Shown here: piece after piece, positions 14,043-21,055 of the stretch
Layout: the number at the start of each line of letters is the position of its first letter
Position numbering within the stretch: the stretch's first letter is position 1
Virus record (IMG/VR): IMGVR_UViG_3300037245_000452
Coordinates: 1-40,724 of that record
Strand: one strand, 5' to 3'
DNA length: 40,724 nucleotides
Source of the DNA: a virus
Notes under the pieces: model-generated
Seen by the model: only the letters and a program-made list of their open reading frames with translations
What the model was told of the DNA's origin: nothing
The model's database searches: none
Program-made: the position numbers and the translations under genes

Positions 14043-14956
14043 AATTAGACTACACGACAATCCCCCCGCTGCGGGACGCAATCTTTGAGTACACCCGGTC
14101 CTATGATAATTGGGGATCGGACTACTCTGTCACTGGATTGATCAGACCGCCACGGGAAATCATGTTGGGGAACCGACACAAGGAAGAGATCGATGCATTT
14201 CCGTTTACTCATGACACGATTGTTAACGCTTTGAAGTCATTCAAAGGGACGGCAATCCATAATCACTTTGAGTATATGCTTCGCCGGTTCATGACCAAGA
14301 ACAAAAATAAAGGCTATCTGCTTGAACGCAGAATATGGGATCGAATCGCTGGCCGTAAGATCAGCGGTAAGTTTGATGCCTATCTTAACGCCTGTTTGTA
14401 TGACTGGAAAACCACCAGTGTCTGGAAGCGCATCTTTGGCGACTGGACTGACTTTGAGAAGCAGCTTAACATGTATGCATATTTGTTAGGCACTTGCGGT
14501 ATACCGGTTAAAGTCCTATCCATTATTGCTTGGTACCTTGATTGGGACAAGAATAAAGTGTGGGGTGATGTTGAATATCCGAAGACTGAGATCGAGCAGA
14601 TTGTCATTGGCGACCTGTGGCCTGAGAAGGAACAAAAGAGTTTCCTGTTTGGCCGCATTGAAGCTATGAAAAAGAATGAGGATCTACCGGACGATGATCT
14701 GGATCATTGTACTCCGAAAGAAATGTGGGAAAAGCCCGACACGTATGCAGTCATGCGACCCGGCCAAAAGAGAGCCGTTGCATCCAGTGGACTGGATACT
14801 GAGCGCAAGGCTCAGAACTATATCAATACCGCCAAACAGAAGGACGCTGACACCTTTCAGATTGAGTGTCGGACTGGTGGCCGCCTTAAATGCTCTGACT
14901 ACTGTCAGGCTGCGCCATTCTGCAACCAGTATCAAGCCTATAAGGATGCGGCATAA
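14039..14956 (+). CDS. RecB/Cas4-like PD-(D/E)XK exonuclease with possible Fe-S cluster
   Basis: The nuclease motifs are present in order: A-I-H-N-H-F-E (His74/76), G-K-F-D (Asp113), Y-D-W-K-T-T (Asp122, Lys124) and K-Q-L-N-M-Y (Gln142, Tyr146). These define the RecB-family exonuclease fold. Near the C-terminus a Cys in D-H-C-T-P and K-C-S-D-Y-C-x5-C give four Cys in a layout similar to the 4Fe-4S site of Cas4 and AddB. The start overlaps the previous stop (ATGA). It probably resects or recombines phage DNA. Confidence 0.78.
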   Translation: MKLDYTTIPPLRDAIFEYTRSYDNWGSDYSVTGLIRPPREIMLGNRHKEEIDAFPFTHDTIVNALKSFKGTAIHNHFEYMLRRFMTKNKNKGYLLERRIWDRIAGRKISGKFDAYLNACLYDWKTTSVWKRIFGDWTDFEKQLNMYAYLLGTCGIPVKVLSIIAWYLDWDKNKVWGDVEYPKTEIEQIVIGDLWPEKEQKSFLFGRIEAMKKNEDLPDDDLDHCTPKEMWEKPDTYAVMRPGQKRAVASSGLDTERKAQNYINTAKQKDADTFQIECRTGGRLKCSDYCQAAPFCNQYQAYKDAA

Positions 14957-15423
14957 TGGGAAGGGTTTTTAGAAGGGCCAAAAGATCGCCCAAAAAGAAC
15001 CCCCAGCGCCGGGTTCATCCGTACAATGGATATAAAATGGCCTCAAAGGCTGAGGTCCATTTCGCTGAATGGATGGACGATAAGCGTTTACACTGGCTCT
15101 ATGAGCCTGAGCGGTTGGATTGGATACCCCCTTCACGAAAGTATACGCCTGACTTCAAGGTCATGCGTAAAGATGGTAGTTTCTTTTTCGTGGAGTTCAA
15201 AGGTTATCTTCGACCGTCCGACAAGACGAAGATGAAAGCAATCAGGAAACAATACCCTGATCTGGATCTTCGCTTTGTCTTCATGAATGCAAAGAAGCCT
15301 TCATATAAAGGTGCGAAAACCTCGTATGCTGGCTGGGCTGAAAAGAACGGCTACCTTTGGGCAGAAGGAACCATACCCGAAGACTGGCTTAACGAAACAC
15401 AACCTTACAGGAGGCCAAAATGA
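14956..15423 (+). CDS. Endonuclease I-like Holliday junction resolvase (T7 gp3 family)
   Basis: This is a small PD-(D/E)XK nuclease expected to cleave branched DNA before packaging. The catalytic set reads S-K-A-E (Glu33), T-P-D-F (Asp66) and V-E-F-K-G (Glu80, Lys82), matching the layout of T7 endonuclease I (Glu20, Asp55, Glu65, Lys67). The first 30 residues are very basic, suited to DNA contact. It shares one base with the upstream exonuclease gene. In T7 the same pairing of exonuclease and resolvase degrades host DNA and trims replication intermediates. Confidence 0.82.
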   Translation: MGRVFRRAKRSPKKNPQRRVHPYNGYKMASKAEVHFAEWMDDKRLHWLYEPERLDWIPPSRKYTPDFKVMRKDGSFFFVEFKGYLRPSDKTKMKAIRKQYPDLDLRFVFMNAKKPSYKGAKTSYAGWAEKNGYLWAEGTIPEDWLNETQPYRRPK

Positions 15424-15722
15424 AGCAGTGCAATAAATGTAGTAATCGGAAATGTGACCGGCTAAGAATGCACAGGGCAAAGAAACGTACGCTCTCTTTG
15501 GAGAACTTGCAAAGTGACTGCCCAATGCATCAACCTGTACCTCTGATCACAGAGAAGCTTGTTGACTTGGCCCTTGGCAATAACGCTCAGGGTGTCCATG
15601 ACGTACTAAATCAGTTCCCTTGGCCCACTGACCATTTAATTGATGGAGGCAACCGTGGACATAGACGAAATCGCAAACGTACTCGTAGAAGTAAAGGACG
15701 ACCTTCAAACGCTGGGAAGTAA
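15420..15722 (+). CDS. Small Cys-containing protein with basic tail, 100 aa
   Basis: The N-terminus is M-K-Q-C-N-K-C with more Cys in K-C-D and D-C-P-M-H, a probable zinc site in about 38 residues. A helical segment follows, then an Arg/Lys-rich tail. The last 68 bases overlap the GTG-started gene at 15655 in another frame, and that overlap produces the basic tail. The start ATGA overlaps the resolvase stop. Confidence 0.55.
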   Translation: MKQCNKCSNRKCDRLRMHRAKKRTLSLENLQSDCPMHQPVPLITEKLVDLALGNNAQGVHDVLNQFPWPTDHLIDGGNRGHRRNRKRTRRSKGRPSNAGK

Positions 15723-15801
15723 TTATCCCGGCCTTGATGTAGATCCTTTATTTTACGGGCCACTTGATTCTATAATCAAAATACTGGAGGAAATCGAATG
15801 A
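15655..15801 (+). CDS. Small acidic protein with GTG start, 48 aa
   Basis: GGAGG at 15645-15649 lies five bases before GTG 15655. The frame gives an acidic, probably helical protein (D-I-D-E-I-A at the start, I-L-E-E-I-E at the end). It ends with ATGA overlap into the next gene. Good ribosome site and coupling support it even though it overlaps the upstream gene by 68 bases. Function is unknown. Confidence 0.5.
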   Translation: MDIDEIANVLVEVKDDLQTLGSNYPGLDVDPLFYGPLDSIIKILEEIE

Positions 15802-15905
15802 TCACAGCAAGAGAACTCTTAATCTTAATCACAACTGGTGTAGGCATTGTGGTCTTCAGTTTTATACTCGGTGCCTTCGTTAAATGGATAGGAGGTATTA
15901 AATGA
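15798..15905 (+). CDS. Tiny single-pass membrane protein, 35 aa
   Basis: Starts at an ATGA overlap after TGGAGG. Residues about 6-29 form one hydrophobic helix with Gly and Thr in it, followed by K-W-I-G-G-I-K. The AGGAGG within its final codons serves the next gene, whose ATG overlaps its stop. This compact coupling argues for real translation; the role is unknown. Confidence 0.5.
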   Translation: MITARELLILITTGVGIVVFSFILGAFVKWIGGIK

Positions 15906-16306
15906 ATGGATTAACTGCAAAGCGGCTAAGGCAACTCGCTTACAAGATCGTGGTGGCGCAGCGTGGCACACCGGGCGAGTTTAAGAACGTATACGATCAG
16001 GAAAGAAATTGCCCCGGTTATGTACCGGCCTACTCTGACGGATACAAGCATGACTTCTCAGAGAAGATCGACAAGGACGGCTTTAACATGGCGGCTCTGG
16101 CTAACCTGACCCATCCACGGGCAACTGACCCTGACGGAAATGAGCTAATGGCTTATACCATGAAGCCCGGCACACTCCACCATAAAAACAAAGTCAAGAT
16201 TCTTTACATTGGCTTAAAGAAGTTATGGAGGAAGACTGGCGGGAAGCATATGATCTTTGGCCAGCGGTTCAGAAAGACGGTACTGAGATATGCAGACAAA
16301 GTGTGA
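15902..16306 (+). CDS. Hypothetical phage protein, 134 aa
   Basis: The start is preceded by ATAGGAGG and overlaps the previous stop. The protein is basic with several aromatic stretches (G-Y-V-P-A-Y-S-D-G-Y, L-Y-I-G-L-K-K-L-W). It appears to be a single globular domain; no motif identifies it. It overlaps the next open frame by 17 bases. Confidence 0.6.
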   Translation: MNGLTAKRLRQLAYKIVVAQRGTPGEFKNVYDQERNCPGYVPAYSDGYKHDFSEKIDKDGFNMAALANLTHPRATDPDGNELMAYTMKPGTLHHKNKVKILYIGLKKLWRKTGGKHMIFGQRFRKTVLRYADKV

Positions 16307-16577
16307 TCTCTGTGGCGGCGACCGTGAGTATATCACATACCTTAGATTAATAAATGAACTTATACTTCTGATATGCGCCTTATGTGAGGACTATATCAGG
16401 GAAGGAGAAAACAATGAGTTTTGCACCGAAACAATTCAGAGCTTTAGTGACCGATGTGCTTCAGATGTTCGGCCAGAAGGCAAACAGCAGCAGCTTCTTT
16501 TCGGAGGCTGCGGTAGAGTTACTGATGCTGACAGCGGCTCAGGAAACGCACTTGGGCAAGTACCTGTGGCAGATTAG
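16290..16577 (+). CDS. Zinc-ribbon protein overlapping the lysozyme-like gene, 95 aa
   Basis: The first 45 residues contain C-D-L-C-G-G and C-A-L-C, a convincing paired C-x2-C zinc ribbon. The remaining half runs through the start of the next gene for 164 bases in another frame and reads as low-complexity Gly/Gln/Asp sequence. Either the C-terminal half is a genuine dual-coding region, or the functional protein is only the N-terminal part with a fortuitous tail. Confidence 0.45.
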   Translation: MQTKCDLCGGDREYITYLRLINELILLICALCEDYIREGENNEFCTETIQSFSDRCASDVRPEGKQQQLLFGGCGRVTDADSGSGNALGQVPVAD

Positions 16578-16905
16578 AGGCCCGGCACTGGGTGTCTTTC
16601 AGATGGAACCTAACACCTATCTCGATATCTGGTCAAACTATATCATGTATCGACAGCCCATTCTTGACGCATTAGGGGATTTGTGGGGATCATCTGGAGT
16701 TGACTGGACACTGAGAATGAAGTCTGATCTGGCTTATCAGATCGTGATGTCACGTATCTTTTATTTACGGATACCAGCGGCATTACCGGCAGCCATTGAC
16801 CCAATTAGCCTTGCTTACTACTGGAAGAAGTACTACAACACCAGCTTTGGCAAGGGAACGCCTGAAGAGGCTTACCGCAATTACAACAAATATGCAGTCA
16901 AATAG
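16414..16905 (+). CDS. Lysozyme/transglycosylase-like protein, 163 aa
   Basis: The start at 16414 has AAGGAGAA upstream. Residues about 43-70 hold A-A-Q-E-T followed by G-P-A-L-G-V-F-Q-M-E-P-N-T. This resembles the catalytic Glu and the G-x-x-G-x-x-Q-x-x-P-x-T motif of lytic transglycosylases and goose-type lysozymes. The C-terminal helices end Y-Y-N-T-S-F-G-K-G-T. There is no signal peptide. It could be the endolysin or a virion muralytic protein. The holin lies far away in the other arm, so either role is possible. Confidence 0.55.
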   Translation: MSFAPKQFRALVTDVLQMFGQKANSSSFFSEAAVELLMLTAAQETHLGKYLWQIRGPALGVFQMEPNTYLDIWSNYIMYRQPILDALGDLWGSSGVDWTLRMKSDLAYQIVMSRIFYLRIPAALPAAIDPISLAYYWKKYYNTSFGKGTPEEAYRNYNKYAVK

Positions 16906-16914
16906 GAGGCAACC

Positions 16915-17139
16915 ATGTTTAATAAATCTTATGACAAAATTATCAAAGGCTTTACCAAAGTCACGCATGAGCTTAGAGAACTGGAGCAGCGTGAGGCTGA
17001 GAAAGCACTTAATGCTCAATTGGATATCATCGCATTGGAAACAGTGCAGCAGGAAGCAACCTTTGAATCTCGCCGGGCAGCCAAAGCGGCTACAAAGATC
17101 GAAGACCTTTTCGGTGGGGAGGTAACTGATGCGTCTTAA
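16915..17139 (+). CDS. Small coiled-coil phage protein, 74 aa
   Basis: AGGAGG at 16904-16909 precedes the start. The N-terminus M-F-N-K-S-Y-D-K-I-I-K-G-F-T-K resembles a family of short phage proteins that continue as a long charged helix, as here (residues about 15-65). Its function is unknown. It overlaps the protease gene by 11 bases. Confidence 0.55.
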   Translation: MFNKSYDKIIKGFTKVTHELRELEQREAEKALNAQLDIIALETVQQEATFESRRAAKAATKIEDLFGGEVTDAS

Positions 17140-17941
17140 ACATTTATTCATGACAGCATTAATTATCCTGTCAGTTATAACTTTCGGTTGTGCCGGTATG
17201 AAAGCACAGCCGACTGTAGTCAAGCATGAACTGGCCATTACGGTCAATAGCGTGGAAGAGGCCAATGTCTTTGACCTTGCGTTCGGTTTAGACCATATCC
17301 ACGATATCATTGATGTTGAAGTCATCGAAGATACCAGACCGGAAGAGAAGGATGATACCATTTATTATGAAGACCCTGAGAATCCGTATCTGGAGCCGTC
17401 TGCGTTGATGATGATTAACCGGGCCGAAGACTTGGCCTTTATTAAAATCTTCTCTGGCCTATCTGTGTCAGATGTCACCAGACTGTGGCAAGACATTATG
17501 TATCTGGCCTACGAAACAAAGATAAAAACCGTGAAGATGTTTCTCAACTCACCCGGCGGGGATGCATTCTCAGGCTTGGCCTTGGCCGACATGATCATGA
17601 AGGCACAGACCGAATATGGTATAACGTTTGAGGCCCATGCCAATGGCATTATAGCCAGTGCGGCTGTACCTCCGTTTGCAGTGTGTAAGAAACGCTACGC
17701 TGCCCTTGGTACGATCTTCATGGTTCATGAGGCTGCCCTTTGGAAGTGGCCGGGTCGTGAAACGGCATCAGATATTCGCAGCCAGAATGAATTGATGATC
17801 ATGTTACAGGACCGGTATCTTAACTACCTTGTGGATCACTCCAGTACGAGCCTTGACGAATGGCAAGCAATGGAGAAGAAGACCACGTGGTTCAACGTAG
17901 AGAGGGCCATGAAACTCGGCCTTGTCGATGAAATAAAATAG
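17129..17941 (+). CDS. ClpP/SppA-like serine protease with lipoprotein-type signal, 270 aa
   Basis: The N-terminus is basic (M-R-L-K-H) and followed by a hydrophobic run ending F-G-C-A-G at Cys21, a plausible lipoprotein cleavage site although position -3 is Thr. The ClpP core follows: N-S-P-G-G (oxyanion loop, about 140-144), nucleophile region I-I-A-S-A-A (Ser177) and F-M-V-H-E (His200). Where ClpP has its catalytic Asp before the terminal G-L-V-D, this protein has K-K-T-T-W-F, so the Asp appears replaced by Thr. A membrane-anchored phage protease next to a lysozyme-like gene suggests action at the envelope, but this is inferred. Confidence 0.7.
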   Translation: MRLKHLFMTALIILSVITFGCAGMKAQPTVVKHELAITVNSVEEANVFDLAFGLDHIHDIIDVEVIEDTRPEEKDDTIYYEDPENPYLEPSALMMINRAEDLAFIKIFSGLSVSDVTRLWQDIMYLAYETKIKTVKMFLNSPGGDAFSGLALADMIMKAQTEYGITFEAHANGIIASAAVPPFAVCKKRYAALGTIFMVHEAALWKWPGRETASDIRSQNELMIMLQDRYLNYLVDHSSTSLDEWQAMEKKTTWFNVERAMKLGLVDEIK

Positions 17942-17952
17942 GAGGATACAAC

Positions 17953-18927
17953 ATGATAAATTGTGGAACTTGTAAAAACTCTTATATCAAATATATGGGG
18001 GTGGGTTTTACGGTAGGTGATTGCGAGGTTGACTCGAAGGTATGTTTATCCATCGGCAAAGATCCCCTACTCATGATGCACAGAGCGATCTTTGGTTTGC
18101 TTTATGACTATGCCCTGTACAGCCCGACCGATGCAGAGATGGGTATCACTGAGGACATGCTGGGTCACCAAGAGGCCGACCTATCAGACGATCCGCTGAC
18201 TACGGAATCTGAGAAGCCGCTCTGCTATGACTGCCCCTCAACCCTGTGGTGCGGCGACTGTCCTGACAGTGACCGTTGTAATGAAGGAATCCAATGCCAT
18301 GACTGCGACTTTGAGGAAGGCTGTCTGGAACCAGACGAAGTAAAGGATGAATTTCCACGGGATACCATGGAGGTTTCCTTTGAAGTCACTGACGAGCCGT
18401 TGTCGGACATGATTAATGATGCGGCTTCCTTTGCTGCAATGAATACGCCGGTTGTTTATCCCAGCATTGCAGAGTACGTTAACCCCGCAGAAGACCCGCA
18501 GGACGAAGCCTATGAGGGTGATGATGCGACATACGTCCAGATGGACGATCTTAGGGATGAAGCCTATGCAGAGGACAAGGCCCAGCAAGCAGCAGAGTTC
18601 AAGGCCCTGTATACGGAAGAAGAGAAGTCCAATCCGCATATGCTTAATGGTTATCCAGACCGGGAAGTGATAGATCATCCCAGCCATTATGCAGAGGCTA
18701 ATATCCCCAGCGGCATTGAATGCTGGGACTGGTACGAACTGGCCATGACCGCAGAAGAGTTTATCGGGCATATGAAAGGCAATGTTCTTAAGTATGTCTT
18801 TCGGGCTGGGCGTAAATCAGATGGAGCGCAGGATTTGGAAAAGGCCGGTGCCTATCTCAAACGTTGGTTGTCCTACCTTGACGGTAATCGCACCGTTCAT
18901 ATGAAGGGCAAAAAGAATGACGGTTAA
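17953..18927 (+). CDS. Cys-rich protein with C-terminal DUF3310 domain, 324 aa
   Basis: Residues about 1-35 carry C-G-T-C and later Cys. A second cluster near 90-125 contains many Cys (C-Y-D-C, C-G-D-C, C-H-D-C), both probably metal-binding. A long acidic linker follows. Residues about 236-312 match DUF3310: D-H-P-S-H-Y, G-I-E-C-W-D, H-M-K-G-N-V-L-K-Y-V-F-R, D-L-E-K-A. DUF3310 occurs in many phages, sometimes labelled nucleotide kinase-like, with no firm function. AGGAGG precedes the start. Confidence 0.7.
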   Translation: MINCGTCKNSYIKYMGVGFTVGDCEVDSKVCLSIGKDPLLMMHRAIFGLLYDYALYSPTDAEMGITEDMLGHQEADLSDDPLTTESEKPLCYDCPSTLWCGDCPDSDRCNEGIQCHDCDFEEGCLEPDEVKDEFPRDTMEVSFEVTDEPLSDMINDAASFAAMNTPVVYPSIAEYVNPAEDPQDEAYEGDDATYVQMDDLRDEAYAEDKAQQAAEFKALYTEEEKSNPHMLNGYPDREVIDHPSHYAEANIPSGIECWDWYELAMTAEEFIGHMKGNVLKYVFRAGRKSDGAQDLEKAGAYLKRWLSYLDGNRTVHMKGKKNDG

Positions 18928-19093
18928 ATTCAGATGCAGGAAGCCCGGCTGTTTATATAAGGTCGAGCTTCCGACAACTATGCGGCCCCACTGTAATCAA
19001 TGCGGCTGGCGAATGGTAAAGGCGCAGCGGGACGTTAAGGCTCCCGCTGCTGAACCCAAATACAACTACTATGGAGGACTTGACAATGGATAA
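18917..19093 (+). CDS. Small zinc-ribbon protein, 58 aa
   Basis: ATG 18917 follows GAAGGGCAAAAAG and overlaps the previous gene by 11 bases. The product carries Cys at 7 and 12, then C-N-Q-C at 26-29, a classic zinc ribbon, with a basic surface and a Pro/Ala tail. It overlaps the next gene by eight bases. It is one of several stand-alone ribbons here. Confidence 0.5.
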   Translation: MTVKFRCRKPGCLYKVELPTTMRPHCNQCGWRMVKAQRDVKAPAAEPKYNYYGGLDNG

Positions 19094-19283
19094 TAATCAA
19101 TACCTTTTAGGAATCATGACTGACCGGTGCCGCATACTTGAGGCGGCGCTCAACAAGTCAAACCTCGAAAATAAGCAAATGGCCATTGAGTTGAAGGCCT
19201 TTCGGGATGAAGAAAAGGTGGTTAACCCAAAGGATAAAAAGGTCGTTGCCCTTAAACCCAAAAACAAGGGAGGTAAGAAATAA
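19086..19283 (+). CDS. Small charged helical protein, 65 aa
   Basis: TGGAGG at 19071-19076 supports the start at 19086. Residues about 5-45 look like one long helix (possible coiled coil), followed by a Lys-rich tail (K-P-K-N-K-G-G-K-K). No family is recognised. It shares one base with the next start. Confidence 0.55.
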   Translation: MDNNQYLLGIMTDRCRILEAALNKSNLENKQMAIELKAFRDEEKVVNPKDKKVVALKPKNKGGKK

Positions 19284-19573
19284 TGTACACCTCTGTAAAC
19301 TGTAGCACCTGTAAGTTTGGCGATTGGGGTGTCCGTGGACCCTTGCCCTGTAAGGACTGCCTCGGATACCATAAATGGTTACCACGCTTAAAGCATTTGT
19401 CGGTACCTAAGCCCTGCCCTCCAATGATTAGTCTGGTGTGTCGTGGCTGCAATAATATGGAATCGACCCGAAAGTATCATCCTATAACCGGGTTCGCATA
19501 CAGCACTGGCTGGGTTGTTCGCTGCTCGTCATGCGGAGCCTCAATGAAGGAGATAAACAATGAACCTAACTGA
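19283..19573 (+). CDS. Double zinc-ribbon protein, 96 aa
   Basis: Two Cys sets are visible. The first is C-S-T-C near 7-10 with C-K-D-C near 23-26; the second is C-R-G-C near 53-56 with C-S-S-C near 80-83. The spacing fits two separate zinc ribbons. GGGAGG lies upstream of the start. Such proteins may bind nucleic acid or host proteins; no specific family is recognised. It overlaps the next gene by 14 bases. Confidence 0.6.
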   Translation: MYTSVNCSTCKFGDWGVRGPLPCKDCLGYHKWLPRLKHLSVPKPCPPMISLVCRGCNNMESTRKYHPITGFAYSTGWVVRCSSCGASMKEINNEPN

Positions 19574-19868
19574 CCTAAGAAAGATTGACAAACAAATCAA
19601 GCAACTGAAATTGCTACATCAGCTGCGGCGGGAGGACTACATCAAAGAGAATTGCCCCTATAAGGTTGGCGATACAATTCCAATTGAAGGCTATTCCATT
19701 AAAGGTAAATCGATGATGGTCGGAAGGATTAGAGTAATAAGGGGCTGGTCATATCAGGACGACCCGGTCCCGTATAAGTTTAAGTACTCTGGCTACGTCT
19801 TAAAAAAGGATGGCCATATCGGTAAACTTTACACCGACTTTGAAGTTACAATAAAGGAGGAAATATGA
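19560..19868 (+). CDS. Hypothetical protein, 102 aa
   Basis: An N-terminal helix (L-R-K-I-D-K-Q-I-K-Q-L-K) is followed by a probable beta domain starting Y-K-V-G-D-T-I-P and containing V-G-R-I-R-V-I. The fold may be SH3-like. The ribosome site AAGGAG lies upstream, and the end overlaps the next start by four bases. No function is evident. Confidence 0.6.
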   Translation: MNLTDLRKIDKQIKQLKLLHQLRREDYIKENCPYKVGDTIPIEGYSIKGKSMMVGRIRVIRGWSYQDDPVPYKFKYSGYVLKKDGHIGKLYTDFEVTIKEEI

Positions 19869-20533
19869 ATGATAACCAAGGCGAGATCAAAGTCACCGGG
19901 ACACGGGACTTCAGCACAGGCGCTCACCGTGACCCCAATGACGACAAAGGGCGTTATGACCTTATCAGTCCCATCTTCATGCGCCGACTTGCGATCCATA
20001 CGCAGAAGGGCGGCCAGACGAGAGGCGACCGCAATTGGGAAAGTGGTATGCCTCTATCTGCTGTCATTGATTCTGCTATCCGTCACCTTTATGCTTTCGT
20101 TGAAGGTGATCGATCTGAGGACCATCTGGCAGCGGGCGCTTGGAATATAATGGTAGCCATTCACTGTGGTGAGTTGATCATGAAGCGCATCCTACCGGAA
20201 GAGCTTTACGATCTGCCTGACTACACAGAAAGGACAGAGGCCGACAACGCTGTGGCGTATTGTCCTAATCACGGCGACCACCCGGCTATAGACGGCTGCC
20301 CCCGTTGTAAGAAGGAATGGGAAGAGCATGAGAAGGATATACTCGAAAAGTACTGGCCAGAGAGTATTACGATTGAGGGAAAGCCAATAGCTGAAGAAGA
20401 GCCATATGTGGATCACTGCGGAAACTGTAAGCACTCTGATAATGGCAGCCCGATACCTTTCTCAGATGAATGTGGTACATGCAGCCGTACCGGGAAATGG
20501 GAAAAGGCCAGTGACTGGAAGGTGGCAGAATGA
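19865..20533 (+). CDS. dATP/dGTP diphosphohydrolase-like domain plus zinc ribbons, 222 aa
   Basis: Residues about 14-105 resemble the phage domain called dATP/dGTP diphosphohydrolase, N-terminal (PF18909). The matching elements are F-S-T-G-A-x-R-D, K-G-R-Y-D-L-I, G-D-R-N-W-E-S-G-M-P and R-H-L-Y-A-F-x-E-G-D-x-x-E-D-H-L-A-A-x-A-W-N. The fold is MazG-like and would hydrolyse purine dNTPs to monophosphates. The C-terminal half adds C-P-x(9)-C-P-R-C and C-G-N-C...C-G-T-C zinc ribbons. AAAGGAGG lies upstream of the start. It may tune nucleotide pools with the HAD nucleotidase. Confidence 0.72.
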   Translation: MNDNQGEIKVTGTRDFSTGAHRDPNDDKGRYDLISPIFMRRLAIHTQKGGQTRGDRNWESGMPLSAVIDSAIRHLYAFVEGDRSEDHLAAGAWNIMVAIHCGELIMKRILPEELYDLPDYTERTEADNAVAYCPNHGDHPAIDGCPRCKKEWEEHEKDILEKYWPESITIEGKPIAEEEPYVDHCGNCKHSDNGSPIPFSDECGTCSRTGKWEKASDWKVAE

Positions 20534-20724
20534 GCGAACTTGACTACCTTCCCGCCCTTGACAACCACGGCAACAAAGTCAATCAGGCAGCGTACGACTG
20601 GCTGCTTTGGTTTTTTACTGAAGCTGACTTTGGCCCTGCTGACTCTGATGTTCGAGAGATCATGCAGACTCAATACGAAACCAGAACCGGAGGTATTATA
20701 CCTTCGGACTACAAAGTAGAATAG
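20530..20724 (+). CDS. Small acidic hypothetical protein, 64 aa
   Basis: The gene starts within the stop of the previous one (ATGA) after a GGAAGGTGG site. It is acidic and aromatic, with Y-D-W-L-L-W-F-F-T-E near the centre, and is probably helical. No family is recognised. Confidence 0.55.
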   Translation: MSELDYLPALDNHGNKVNQAAYDWLLWFFTEADFGPADSDVREIMQTQYETRTGGIIPSDYKVE

Positions 20725-20735
20725 GAGAATCCATA

Positions 20736-21044
20736 ATGTACTTTAAAGATAAAGACGGTAACTTCGATATCGGTTTTGATCTGACCCTTTTAAACCTAAC
20801 CATAATGCCAGCCTATCGCATCTATGGGTTTTCGATCCTGACGTTTGAGGACAAGGCCGGGCAGTCGCCTTCGCTTTTACTTCTTGCGTTCATAGATGGT
20901 CGGAAGTTTCTCGACATACTCTGGCTAAGGGAGCCAATCAAATGGCTGGTGTCAAAAGTGATGAACTTCTTGCCGCCGAAAAGACCCATTAACACTGATC
21001 TACTGGACCTTGACGATGAAGGAAAGGTCAAATGCTATAAATAG
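20736..21044 (+). CDS. Hypothetical protein, 102 aa
   Basis: TAGGAGA precedes the start. The first two thirds look like alternating beta strands (F-D-I-G-F-D-L-T-L-L-N-L-T, F-S-I-L-T-F-E-D-K), ending with a basic/Pro break and an acidic tail. It lies directly before the recombinase gene. No known family could be matched; an excisionase role cannot be supported from sequence. Confidence 0.55.
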   Translation: MYFKDKDGNFDIGFDLTLLNLTIMPAYRIYGFSILTFEDKAGQSPSLLLLAFIDGRKFLDILWLREPIKWLVSKVMNFLPPKRPINTDLLDLDDEGKVKCYK

Positions 21045-21055
21045 GAGGGCAATGC

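Noticed and set aside
19865-20533. A 2-aminoadenine (Z) genome pathway
   Set aside because: A purine dNTP hydrolase-like protein and a family A polymerase are present, but no PurZ or DatZ could be found in the window, so the idea has no direct support.
20736-21044. Excisionase next to the integrase
   Set aside because: The protein is mostly beta and lacks a winged-helix or basic DNA-binding pattern, so position alone is not enough.
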